64,000 nt of DNA from Phragmites australis. Taxonomy: Eukaryota; Streptophyta; Magnoliopsida; Poales; Poaceae. The stretch lies in assembly GCF_958298935.1 (NCBI RefSeq), contig NC_084928.1, forward strand, positions 23,219,501-23,283,500. The letters run 5' to 3'. The notes below the pieces were generated by a model. The model saw nothing but the letters and a program-made list of their open reading frames with translations. It did no database searches and was not told the origin of the DNA. A program made the position numbers and the translations under genes. Shown here piece after piece: positions 22,710-32,771 of this stretch; the first letter of the stretch is position 1; every line of letters starts with the position of its first letter.

Positions 22710-25700
22710 TGTCACACCCAGTTTTAACGAAAAAATCAGATACGACTTATGTGTGCCCAGGATGTTTAATACATATAAGGACGTCACAGGTGAAGTAACA
22801 AAAGCAATACTTTTATAGAATAAACGTTTATCTCTTGCAACAATTGACATGTATTATCTTCTATCTACATCGGAATAGAAGAGCTAGTGCCTAACAACAT
22901 CACAGGCAACCGACCAGGAGACACGCGCCTAGAATGTCATATCCTCATCTTGATAGTCTTCAACATCTTCACTCACTGAGCAGCACCACACATGCCGCAT
23001 GGCATAGGAAAAATAGTAAGTGTGAGCACATGACGTGCTCAGCAAGTATACAGGAGAATAATGATAAGCAGGCTTATAACAATGACAGGCTAACACAAGG
23101 TATATTTTCATAAATGCGATAAAATAAAAGGTAATTGGACTCAAAAGCATTAAGTAGTTATTAAGTGAAAGTAACCCATATAACCCAACAACTAATATCC
23201 GAGGTTAACTACCTTGGAACCAAAAATCATCTAGTACCACCAGTACCATAATTAAAATCATAACCATAACCAAAACCATCTAGTACCACAAGTTGTGATC
23301 AGCTCTTTCGCCTGTACCTGTTGGTACCTTACACACTTATGAAGCATGCGCTAAGAGATCACTATGAAGCATGGTCCATCAATTAGGTCCCGGTACCCCA
23401 ACAAATGCAAGCCAGGTGCCTAACCAATATCCAAAGCCTTACACATATCAGCCTCATGGTTGGTTTGGTATTTCTTAGGTTGTCGCTCCACGAACTGGGC
23501 CTTCTTTGTGAAACTTGGGCAAAGACTACTCAACAGGGTAATAACCAACAGATGTTAACCTATCATTTTTGCTTGAAACGTATCCACAAGCCCACCACAC
23601 TTACCATCATCATCCTACATTTCTTTGCCCAAGTCCTAGGGTTCCATGTCACCATCATCATTGCATATGTCCACTAATCCTGTAAAAGGCACTTCCCAAT
23701 ATCCCTATAGCATGGCTAAGCAAACCTACCCAAAAGACTCACATCAACTACCACTTAGGCTTCAAGAGATGTAATGGAAAAACTGGGGCAAACCCTAATA
23801 TAGGTGACTACCCATCAAGTTGACACGGCATGCAATTTGTAAAACAGAATAGTTTAAAACATGGGACCAATATGATCAAGAAGTACACTTGCCTTTCACC
23901 CAAATACTGCTTAGTGTTTTTGAAACCTTGGTCTTGAAGTCCCTCGAACTGATCTAAAGCGTTATCAACTAATCGCGAATTATATCGACAAATAAAAGCA
24001 ACATCGAATAAACACCAAACAAACAATAAATTACAAAAAAAAGGAATAGAACGATAGACTGGGATCTTTGATTGGGCTACACAAGGAGAACATAATTGAC
24101 TGGACTTCTTTCGGAGAAAGATAAAGAGATAGGAACTAGGGCTTCACATGAAATGATAGAAAAGATTGGATGGAGCATTAACATATGTAACCTATAAATT
24201 AATATATTATTTTCATATCATAAACCCATGTTTGTGATACAATGACATGTAGATTTGGTCAAGACCTATATGCCATTGCAACAACCATATATTTGCTAAT
24301 CAAAATAATATCTTCATGTTGTAGGGATCTAGATGTTAATAAGGAATAACTACTATAGAGATGTGAGAATTAACACCTAAAACTAACTGGCATGGTTGGA
24401 AAGATCGTGTTTTTTGAAAAAATTGAGCGCAAGAATCACTCAAATTGGAGCTAAAATGAAGAAGATATGAGATTTTGAAGTTTTAGGGATCTAATTGTGA
24501 AAGATGCAATTACTGGAATTATTTTTGTACTGGAAAAGCTAGAATTATTGACTGGGCTGACATCAATGATGTGGCTAGCTAACTAGGATGACAAGTCAGC
24601 AAATACACTGATGTGGCAGGATGATGTGGCAAGGCTGGGTGATTGGGATTATGTACGACACATGGCAATTTGTGATTTGCCAGTGAAGCGATATGGCTTG
24701 GATCTAATCTAGTGATTGAAGGAAGGTTCGATGGCTAGGGTTGGATGGCACTGGGATTTGGTTAGCAGCTTGAATCCGGACAATGGAGCAAAGCTTGGCA
24801 CGACGGAGGACTCACTGAAGCTGAGTGAAAAAATTGTTGTCGGTCCTAGGTCACAATGGCAAGCAACAGAGCAGAGAGAGACAACCACGACAAGTTTGTT
24901 TGGGGTGTCAGTGAGGGCTGATGACAATCGAGGCTACCAGGTGGTAGTTGTACACAACAGAGCATAGCCGGAGTGCGGTCGAGATAGCATAACAAAGCTC
25001 AGGGAGTGACGAAGAGTAGCAGAATAGCAAGAGAGGGAGTCGAAGAACTCACCTAGGGTCTCAGGGGCTTAGAGAGGTGACATGCTGGTGTGAGAGGAGG
25101 CAACGACGGCTCTCAGGACTTGGTAGCGATTATGCTCCAGTGGCCAGGGAGCGAAGGCAACGGCACAGAAGTGCTCAGCGAAAGACGGCGAAGATTGTGA
25201 GTGGATCAATGATAGCAACCGAGCTCGACCGAGGAGCTACAAGGGTGACGTGCGGCATTAGGGTTTTTGGTGTCTCAGTGAATTACGACATGCGGAGGCT
25301 GTGGCTATCGATGGAATCGAGATGAGGATGCTAGGGTTGCTTTATATAGGTGGCAACTCTAGGAGTTTGTGGTGCGCACACCAAGAAAGGAGGGCGGCGG
25401 TGCTGTTGGCTCAGACTCGGTCGTGAATCCATGGAGAAGATGATTCGTGGTGCACTGAGAGGGCAAAGGCACCGCAACGCAACTACCCCGGGGCGCACGT
25501 GCACGACCCAAAGAAGGAGGCAAGATGCGGCGTGAGAATGAGCCAGAGCAGCCGAGCCCAAGCGGGGGGAGGGCGAGGGAGAGAGAGGGCCGAGAGGGAG
25601 CAACTGGTGGGCTCGGCTGGCTCGACTAGCCCAGTGAGGGTTGGGGAGTTGGTTTGAGTCTAGATAGGTGGGTTTGTCTTTATATTTGGGATTTTCTTTT

Positions 25701-26117
25701 GTTTTAGGAATTTCTAGAAAACAAGGAAAGCAAATAAATCCCAAATAAAGTACCAAACAAGCCTAGAAAACTCTAGAAAATTTTGACAAGCTTTTGAAAT
25801 CATTTAGAAGCCAAATAAAATATTTTGAACTCATGAAAACATTTTGATATTTTGGAAATTAAATATAACACAAATGAATTCAAATAAATCCTTAATGAGC
25901 TTGACCAAAATCCAAGAAAAACCAGAGAAACTCAACAACTAAAAATAAAACCCTATATGCCTATTCTCATAATGAATGAATGCAACCATTTATAACCTAA
26001 TTCAAATTTGAATTGGAATTTAGAAAATAGGGCCTTTTCCTACTCTAATTATTTAATATATAATCTAATCTTGGAAAATTTTAGAAATTTATGAAAATCT
26101 AAAGTCTGGGTCTGACA
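22710..26117 (-). repeat. Central long LTR (3' LTR of Tek-T1)
   Basis: 3408 bp. The minus strand starts TGTCAGACCC and ends GGGTGTGACA. A polypurine tract abuts its start and a primer-binding-like site follows its end, so it sits between two internal regions. It has a TATA box at 25341-25348. By eye it differs from the 29760 LTR at about 10 percent of sites near the ends. Confidence 0.85.
25341..25348 (-). promoter_or_regulatory. TATA box in the central LTR
   Basis: The minus strand reads TATATAAA inside GCC-rich sequence, at the place where all the related LTRs carry a TATA motif. Confidence 0.5.
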
Positions 26118-26134
26118 AATTTACCCCCTTAAAG
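26118..26134 (-). promoter_or_regulatory. Polypurine tract of Tek-T1
   Basis: The minus strand reads CTTTAAGGGGGTAAATT and abuts the LTR start. This is the usual place of the plus-strand primer. Confidence 0.7.
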
Positions 26135-26159
26135 GAATCTTGCCCTCGAGATTCAAGCA

Positions 26160-26520
26160 GATCAGAAAAGAGGTGAGGAAACTCCATCTTCATATCTTCT
26201 TATCTTTGTCATGTAGCTTCATCCTCTGAGTGATGACTCCATTGCACCTTGCACATCGGTATTACTTTGGTTTTAGTAACTCTTTTTTACTATTCAATGA
26301 TCTTCACCAGGTACTCTGTATAGGAGAGATCTTCTTGAACATCCAACTCTTCAGTTGGTAGATATTCTTCAGGCACTCGAAAACACTTCTTCAATTGAGA
26401 AACATGTAAGGCATCATGCACATCTGACAGTTGAGGCGGTAATTCCAACTGATATACCACTTCTCCACTTTTATCAAATATCTTGAGAAGTTCAACGAAT
26501 CTTGGTGACAACTTTTCCCT
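26160..26520 (-). pseudogene. pol C-terminal tail of Tek-T1
   Basis: An open stretch at 26290-26511 has LSPRFVELLKIF, GEVVYQLELPP and DVHDALHVSQLKKC motifs, the integrase C-terminal end of chromoviruses. Past a stop at 26290 the frame continues as KVQWSHHSEDEA (26216-26256), a chromodomain-like tail. Just upstream, at about 26530-26750, is sequence without recognisable pol motifs that joins the gag end. Nothing of protease, RT or RNase H is visible, so most of pol is deleted. The short frame could not act alone. Confidence 0.75.
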
Positions 26521-26757
26521 TGGTCGGACCTTTGCTTCTAGCGCACTCTATTATTTCACTGAACTTGGCTAGTCAACTTTCCAATAATGTATCTTTACTC
26601 CTTGTTTTTGAATCTAGAGGGTTGATGGGAGACTTGACTCAAACTTCTTCCAATGATATCCAAATGCTTTTATTATTCACTGATTTCACTATTACAAAAT
26701 TGAATAGGGAATACATCTTAGCTCACACTCTAATCTTGTTAACCTAACCCAAAGTTG

Positions 26758-29135
26758 GGATCTTAGCCTTGAATTTTGTTGTTGTTCTGCTAAGCTCAAC
26801 TGCTTTGCGTTGGTGCATGGGAGTTGTACTATTTTTGCAACTGGATTGAGGTCTCAATCTGAGTCTTGGATTTGCTAGGCGTAGAATGCTCTTGAGGGCA
26901 CCTACTAACATAATGCCCCTTTTTCTCCGCAACGAAAACATCCTTGCTCCCACTGGTACTGGAGTGTTTGAGCATGACTATCTTGAATTTTAGCAGGATA
27001 CTTCCTGTGACATTGTTTGACTTGGTGCATTGGGTCTTGACAAAAGAAACACACTCCTTTTTGTAGTAGAATCATGGCGTTTGTTTCTGCCCAGATTTGT
27101 GGGATGGGGAATCTGAATGTTGGGGCATGGGACTGGAGCTTTTTCTATTATATCATCTTTTTCTTGACTGATAGAATTGCCTTGTTGCACTAATCCAACT
27201 TGATTTTGCACTTCTTGAAACAGTTGGCCATGTTCGGTTGAAATTCGTTGTAGGTAATCACCCAATCACTAATGTTGAGATCCTGAGGACTGCTTTGCGT
27301 TTGGGTGTTCTGTTAGTCCTTAGAGTTTCATCCTTGATCATTAATGTATTGGGGCTGAACTCGACGCCGCTGAGGTTTTATAGTCTGAAGACAAGAATTA
27401 CTCCATGATTGCTGATATGGGAAGGGCATCTCCATATTCTTGTTATCTTCCATCCTATAACGCTTGTGTTCCACATCTGAAGCTTGGTTAACTTGTTGCA
27501 GCCTTTTCAAGGACTTAGTCATGATTTGGGTTATCTGTATATCCAAGAGTTGCTCTATGTTCAATTGAGATGAGCGATTGTCGGAGGGTTAACTCCTGTC
27601 GCAGGGATCCTGAGGGACCCCTTTTTAGAGATTCGGCCGGGGGGATGATCCTGAATATGTTCGTCGGAGAAATAAATGGGTATAAATGCGATGGCCGGCG
27701 GGGTGGAATGATCTAGTGCGGAACGAATTAAATGCACTAGTATTTAGACAGGTTCGGGCCGCACGGAGGCGTAACACCCTACTCCTGTATGGATACTATA
27801 AATGCCCTGAGAATGTCCCTCAAGGATGTTGCTGGTTACAAGATGTTTGTCTATCCTAGAGCCTGAGGCTTCTTGTTCTTCGGTCTGTGTGTATCTGTTG
27901 GCTGTGGGTGCTCTTGGCCTTCTCTTCCCTTCTCTACCCACTTCCTCTGGGATTGCTCTGAGATTGTTTTTGCGTCTGTTCTGATATTGAACCTTCTCCG
28001 CTTTGTCCGTGCTGTCGGCTGCTTTAAATACCCGCCGGCAGTAGCGTGCCCCGAACGGGAGGGCACGAGTTCCAAGACACCATAAATGGAAAGGGCGTCA
28101 TCATAGCCTCTGCGCAAAGTGACCGGGGGTGGAAAATGCACCCCATGCCCGGTCATCCGTCACCATAAATGCACTGGCAACGGGCGCCGTGGAGCGGGCC
28201 CACTGGGCAGCTGCAGAGCGGCCCAGTGTGCCCGCCTTGTCTTGTTCTCCTGCCACAGCAGCGCGGCAGATGGAACGCCTCGGCCCTCACGACGTTATCC
28301 CGAGACGGGCCGGATGGCACGGGATGGGACCCGTGCATTTAATGACCCCACGCCTTCTGCCAGAATGTGGCAAGAACTGACACCGAGCGTGATGGGAGCA
28401 GATGGAGGTGATAGGCCACGCGCACTCTTAAATGCGGCCTCGGGCTTTTGACTGGCTGACACCTCATCAGTGGGCCCCTGTGGGGGCCACTGTCAGGGGG
28501 CTTCCTGAGTCGTCGGGGAACCGAGTGCTCGAGGGCCACTGTTCACCTCCCCGAGCACTCTCTCCCGAGAATGCCCTTCTTCGGTCCTCGGGGAACCGAG
28601 TGCTCGGGGGCTACTGTTTACCTCCCCGAGCACTCTCTCCCGGGCACGCTTGTACGGATCCTCGGGGGACCGAGTGCTCGGGGGCCGCTGCACGCAGCCC
28701 CGAGCACTCTCTCCTGAAACTTCCTTCAGCGGGTCCTCAGGATACTTAGGTGCCTAGGGGGCCACCGCTCGCGGCCCCGGGCACACTTCTCCCGGTACTT
28801 AGCTTCCCTGGTCGTCGGAGGACTCGAGTGCTCGAGGGTCACCGTAGACCTCCCCGAGTAATTTCTTCCCGGCACTTAGACTTCGCAGATCATCGGGGAA
28901 CTTGGGTACTCGGGGACCACTGACTGTGGCTCCGAGCGCCCTCTCCCGGGACTTAATCTTTTTGCCTCGCGGAGGAGACCCCGCGGGATGGCGCCACATG
29001 GTGGATCGCTGGCCTGGCCTCGGGATTCGGGGACCCCGGGTTCCTGATTCACCGACAGCGATGTTCAGGCAGTGGCTGGTTGTCATTGCCGTTGTTGCTA
29101 CCTTTATCAAGCTGGCCTTCCTTTGAATTTTCCAT
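26758..29135 (-). pseudogene. gag of Tek-T1, split by a solo LTR
   Basis: It starts at ATG 29133-29135 (MENSKEGQ...GNDNQPLPEH), is interrupted by the insertion at 27579-29057, and resumes at 27573. A zinc knuckle reads CFRCGEKGHYVSRC near 26890-26945, a CX2CX4HX4C pattern. Stops and frameshifts divide the region. The homologous gag of Tek-C (56797-57690) lacks the insertion and reads straight through the site, which defines the insertion borders exactly. Confidence 0.75.
27579..29057 (-). mobile_element. Solo LTR of a gypsy-like element in Tek-T1 gag
   Basis: 1479 bp, TGTCGG...CCGACA ends, with perfect 5-bp target duplications GCGAT at 27574-27578 and 29058-29062. Promoter orientation is minus: TATTTAAA at about 28023-28030, then a leader, and a 3' end CCCTCCGACA. 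It holds about six GC-rich units of roughly 78 bp at 28500-28970, each with ccgagtgctcgggg and ccccgagcactc halves that form short inverted repeats. No internal region remains. The uninterrupted site at about 57614 in Tek-C confirms the insertion. Confidence 0.93.
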
Positions 29136-29743
29136 CTGATAAGTGTTGAGGAGGAAGGTTGGGGCAAGAAAAAAGGATTAAAAGGAGAAAACCCAACTAT
29201 ACTATTAGCTATAGAGATATATAAGGAATGTCGTTATTAGTAGATGCTAAAGCATCCCACAACGCACTCAAGCACTCAAACAGAAATCAAAATCACACAA
29301 GGCACACAACACAAACACACACTACTAACATAGTTCTAACGCTTCTGAAGATTAGGGGAAATCCTCCTATGACTCAAAAAACCAAAACCGATAGAAGCGC
29401 GGATGTGAATCTTCATGTCTTCAGTGTTGTGGTAGATTATACTTCCTTGTAGCAAAATGTCTTAAACTTCATCATCGGAATCTTCATACAAGGTAGAAGC
29501 ATCAAGTGAGATCTTCAAGTGCATCCTTCTCAATCGAAGAAACTGTGATTGTTTAACAACTAAACTTTTTGAAAAGAGGGGGTGCTGGAAATTTATTTTG
29601 GTCGATTGATTGAAGTAGGTAAGTGGAGAGAGAAACTGAGAGGTTAGAAAAGCATGAGGATGGTTTGTTTTCAAAATAATCCTTTAAAATATGACCTTAT
29701 GGAATGACCATTCTATCTCGGCTTGCGCCCTATGGTTAGTATA

Positions 29744-29755
29744 GCTCTGATTCCA
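29744..29755 (-). promoter_or_regulatory. Primer-binding site of Tek-T1
   Basis: The minus strand reads TGGAATCAGAGC, one mismatch from the initiator-Met site, 4 bases after the LTR end at 29760. Tek-C has the same site at 58303-58314. Confidence 0.7.
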
Positions 29756-29759
29756 CCTC

Positions 29760-31470
29760 TATCACATCTGGTTTTAACGGACAAAACCAGATGCGGCTTA
29801 TGTGTGACCAGGATGTTTAACACACATAAGGATGTCACAGATGAAGTAACAAAAGCAATACTTTTATAGAATAAATATTTAACTCTTACAGCAATTGACA
29901 TATATTATCTTCTATCTATAGCGAAATAGAAGCACTGGTGCCCAACAACACCGCAGGCAATTGACCGGGAGACACATGCCTAGAACGTCATATCCTCGTG
30001 TTGATAGTCTTCAACATCTTTACTCACTGAGCAGCACCACACATATCGTATGGCATAGGAAAATAGGAAGTGTGAGCACATAACGCGCTCAGCAAGTATA
30101 TAGGAGAATAATGATATGCAGGTTTATAATAATGACAGGCTAACACAAGGTATATTTGCATAAATGCGATAAAATAAAAGGTAATTGGACTCAAAAGCAT
30201 TAAGTAGTTATTACATGAAAGTAACCCATATAACCCAGCAACTGATATCCGATGTAACCACCTTGCAAACAAAAAATATCTAGTACCACCAGTACCATAA
30301 CTAAAATCATAACTATAACCATAACCAACTAATCATGTGAGGATCCAAGTCTCCTATAACTGTGAGTATGACTGTTATAACAGTTTTAGACTATGCAGAG
30401 GTTGTCCAACTTTACCCATGAGTCATGATCAGCTCTTTCACCGGCACCCGTTGGTACCTTATAAACTTCTGAGGTGTGCGCCAAGAGATCACTATAAAGC
30501 ATGGTCCATCAATTTGGTCCTAGTACCCCAATGAATGCAAGCGAGGTGTCTAACCAATATGCAAAGCCTTACCCATATAGGCCACGTGGTTGATACAGTA
30601 TTTTTTAGGTTATCGCTGCACGAACCAGTCCTTCTTTGTGACACTTGGACAAAGACTACTCAATAGGGTAATAACTAGAAGATGTTAACCTATCATTTTA
30701 GCTTGGAACATATTCACAAGCCCACACACTTACCATCATCATCCTACCATTTTTTGTCCAAGTCCTAGGATTTCATATTACTATATCAAGTTCACCATCA
30801 TCATTACATATGACCACTAATCCTGTAAAAGGCACTTCCCAACATGCTAACAGCACAGCTAAGCAAACCTACCTAATAGACTCACATCAACTACCACATA
30901 GGCTTCAAGAGATGTAATGAAAAAACTAGAGCAAACCCTAACATAGGTGACTACCCATCAAACTGACACGACATGCAATTTGTAAAACAAAATAATTTAA
31001 AAACATGAGAGCAATATGATCAAGAAGTACACTTGCCTTTCACCCAAATGCTACTCAGTGATGTTGAAACCTTGGTCTTAAAGTCCCTCGAACTGATCTG
31101 AAGCGTTATCAACTAATCGTGAATTCTATCGACAAACAAAAGTAACATCGAATAAACTCCAAATAGCAAAAAAAAAAAAAGGAATAGAACGATAGACTGG
31201 GATTTTTGACTGGGCTGAACAAGGAGAACATAATTGACTGGACTTCTTTCCAAGAAAGATAAAGAGATAGGAACTAGGGATTCACATGAAATGATAGAAA
31301 CAATTAGTTGAAGCATTAACATGTGTCATCTACAAATTAATATATTATTTTAATATCATAAACCCTTGTTTGTGATACAATGACATATAGATTTGATTAG
31401 GACCTGTATGTCATTGCAACAACCATTACTAATCAAAATAATATCTTCATATTGTAGGGATCTAGATGTT
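29760..31470 (-). repeat. 5' LTR of Tek-T1, truncated
   Basis: It keeps the 3' half of the LTR, matching 22710-24330 and 58319-60047. The upstream half with the promoter is lost. Similarity ends at about 31470 after 'atctagatgttaataa', where unrelated CAF1-flank DNA begins. It is closer to the Tek-C LTR than to its own 3' LTR in the compared terminal 215 bp. Confidence 0.8.
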
Positions 31471-31648
31471 AATAAAGTATCAGTCGGGTATGTAGCATAG
31501 GCGATTTCTTCAGTAATAAATATCACAATTTCTGTAAAATTTTAACGAATTTGCTTGGTTCAAACAGAATAAATTGGAATTATTGTCAGTAAAGCATCCT
31601 TGAGATGAATCTTCTCATAACAAAAACAATAAGAAAAGATTTTATCAT
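31471..31648. other. Unassigned spacer at LTR breakpoint
   Basis: AT-rich sequence between the truncated LTR and the inverted CAF1 fragment. No element or gene is recognised. Confidence 0.5.
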
Positions 31649-31830
31649 AACCTCGAAAGGTTGCAGCGCCTGGCCTGGACGGCGGCCGCTCCGGCGAGCT
31701 CAGTCTCCATTGGTGGGCGCCGCGCCAAGCTGCTTCGCGATACTTCTCAGCGGGCCCCTGCATCCGTGGTCGTGCTCCCTGACCAGTAGCTTGACATGCG
31801 CGCCGATTTTGGTGCGGACCAGTCTCATGA
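31649..31830 (-). pseudogene. Inverted partial copy of the CAF1-like gene
   Basis: The minus strand reads LVRTKIGAHV, KLLVREHDHGCRGPL and IAKQLGAAP, matching residues of about 176-216 of the CAF1-like gene, and similarity continues to the TTTCGAGGTT block near residue 238. The matching sense segment is 32513-32706. Relative to the gene, six bases (Tyr-Asp of VYDVK) and a few others are missing. It lacks the N-terminal two thirds and a start, so it is a gene fragment, not a gene. It lies in opposite orientation, about 160 bp before the gene's ATG. Confidence 0.9.
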
Positions 31831-31856
31831 CTGATTCGGATGAAGTGATACCGATC

Positions 31857-31892
31857 GAGTCGGAAGTTGGAACCGAGTCGGAAGTTGGAACC
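31857..31892 (+). repeat. Perfect 18-bp direct repeat before the promoter
   Basis: GAGTCGGAAGTTGGAACC occurs twice in tandem (31857-31874 and 31875-31892), 31 bp upstream of the TATA box. It could be a duplicated cis element or a simple slippage duplication. Confidence 0.9.
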
Positions 31893-31922
31893 ACACCACT
31901 GATTCGATCGGATGGCATCGCC

Positions 31923-31929
31923 TATATAT
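31923..31929 (+). promoter_or_regulatory. TATA box of the CAF1-like gene
   Basis: TATATAT within CCTATATATG, 60 bp before the ATG. It would place the transcription start near 31955 and give a 5' UTR of about 35 nt. Confidence 0.6.
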
Positions 31930-31988
31930 GTCGTAACGAGATGCCCCATGTTTCCACCGTATCCTAGCTAGCTATTCGTCCAAGCGCC

Positions 31989-32771
31989 ATGGCCGCCGTC
32001 CGTTCCGTGTGGTCGGACAACTTCGCCGCCGAGTCCGCCGTCCTCTTCGACGTCGCGCCGCACGCCACCCACGTCGCGTTCAACGTGCAGTACCCTGGCT
32101 GCATCTTCCACGGCGACGGCAAGACCCACTACACGAACCTCACCGCTGAGGAGCGCTACGCGCTCGTCCGGGCGAACGTGAACCCCCTCCAGCCGCTGCA
32201 GGTCGGCCTCGCCGTCCGCACCGACGATGGCCGGCTCCTCGCGTGGGAGTTTAACCTCTCCAACTTCGACATCGCCTCCGACGTCTGCTACCGCTGCGCG
32301 CCGGACTCCATCGCGTACCTCGCCAGCCGCGGGGTCGACTTCTGGAAGCTGAAGTACGATGGGATCCCCGGGTACAGGCTCCGGTGGCTGCTCCGGGACT
32401 CCGGCCTGATCAGAGCCCGGCCGGCGTGGGCCACTTTCGCCGGCGCGTTCCACGTCGCCTACTTGCTCAAGATCATGATCGGCGAGTATCTTCCCACCAA
32501 CCTCGACGGCTTCATGAACCTGGTGCGCCAGAAGATCGGCGCGCACGTCTACGACGTCAAGCTCCTGGCCAGAGAGCACGACCACGGATGCAGGGGTCCG
32601 CTGAAGCTAATCGCGAAACAGCTGGGCGCCGCGCCGAGCGTGGAGGCGGAGACGGCGCTTGCCGGAGAGGCTGCCGTGCTGGCGTTGCAGTCTTTCGAGG
32701 TTCTTAAGGACAAGCTTGGAAACAACACTGGCAAGTACAGCAGCGAGCTGTGCGGCATCCAGACTTTCTAG
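31989..32771 (+). CDS. CAF1/POP2-family CCR4-NOT deadenylase homologue, predicted catalytically dead
   Basis: A single-exon, GC-rich 260-codon gene, near the usual length of plant CAF1 proteins, which are often intronless. The start is the first ATG after the TATA box, in a good context (GCCATGGCC). CAF1 proteins are DEDD-type 3'-5' exonucleases that shorten mRNA poly(A) tails within CCR4-NOT. Family landmarks run in order: VRSVWSDNF (4-12), the YPG block (35-37), QVGLAV (71-76), WEFNLSNFD (86-94), APDSIAYL (104-111), WATFAGAFHVAYLLK (147-161), VYDVKLL (187-193) and the C-terminal helix. The acidic catalytic positions are changed: D to Asn32, E to Gln34, D to His155 and, by a less certain alignment, D to Glu227. 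The reading frame is intact and codon use is grass-like, so it seems maintained or recent. It may bind partners or RNA without cleaving; that is inference. No similar gene is seen elsewhere in the window except the inverted fragment. Confidence 0.9.
   Translation: MAAVRSVWSDNFAAESAVLFDVAPHATHVAFNVQYPGCIFHGDGKTHYTNLTAEERYALVRANVNPLQPLQVGLAVRTDDGRLLAWEFNLSNFDIASDVCYRCAPDSIAYLASRGVDFWKLKYDGIPGYRLRWLLRDSGLIRARPAWATFAGAFHVAYLLKIMIGEYLPTNLDGFMNLVRQKIGAHVYDVKLLAREHDHGCRGPLKLIAKQLGAAPSVEAETALAGEAAVLALQSFEVLKDKLGNNTGKYSSELCGIQTF

Larger units (their letters stand above)
22710..31470 (-). mobile_element. Non-autonomous Tekay-like element Tek-T1
   Basis: A minus-strand element: truncated 5' LTR (29760-31470), PBS, leader, gag (interrupted by a solo LTR), a pol tail with chromodomain-like end, polypurine tract and 3' LTR (22710-26117). 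Without the nested LTR the internal region is about 2.2 kb. It lacks protease, RT, RNase H and most of integrase, so it must have been mobilised in trans or deleted later. LTR length (3.4 kb) and the integrase-tail motif suggest the Tekay/Del chromovirus lineage. Tek-C (56797-61821) is the matching copy after Tat-B. Confidence 0.75.

Noticed and set aside
25331..25756. A 141-codon minus-strand gene before a TATA box
   Set aside because: It lies in the promoter region of the 22710-26117 LTR and is not kept open in the Tek-C LTR. It has no recognisable domain.
28119..28749. Several overlapping open frames of 60-110 codons on both strands
   Set aside because: They lie in a GC-rich LTR with tandem repeats (27579-29057) and have no recognised domains.
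31968..32585. A 205-codon open frame on the minus strand opposite the CAF1-like gene
   Set aside because: It is the antisense shadow of a GC-rich coding sequence. The plus frame matches CAF1 throughout; the minus frame is low-complexity Val/Gly/Asp-rich and matches nothing known.
32384..32707. A 107-codon plus-strand frame overlapping the CAF1-like gene
   Set aside because: An Arg-rich +1/+2 frame shadow inside the CAF1 coding region with no family features.
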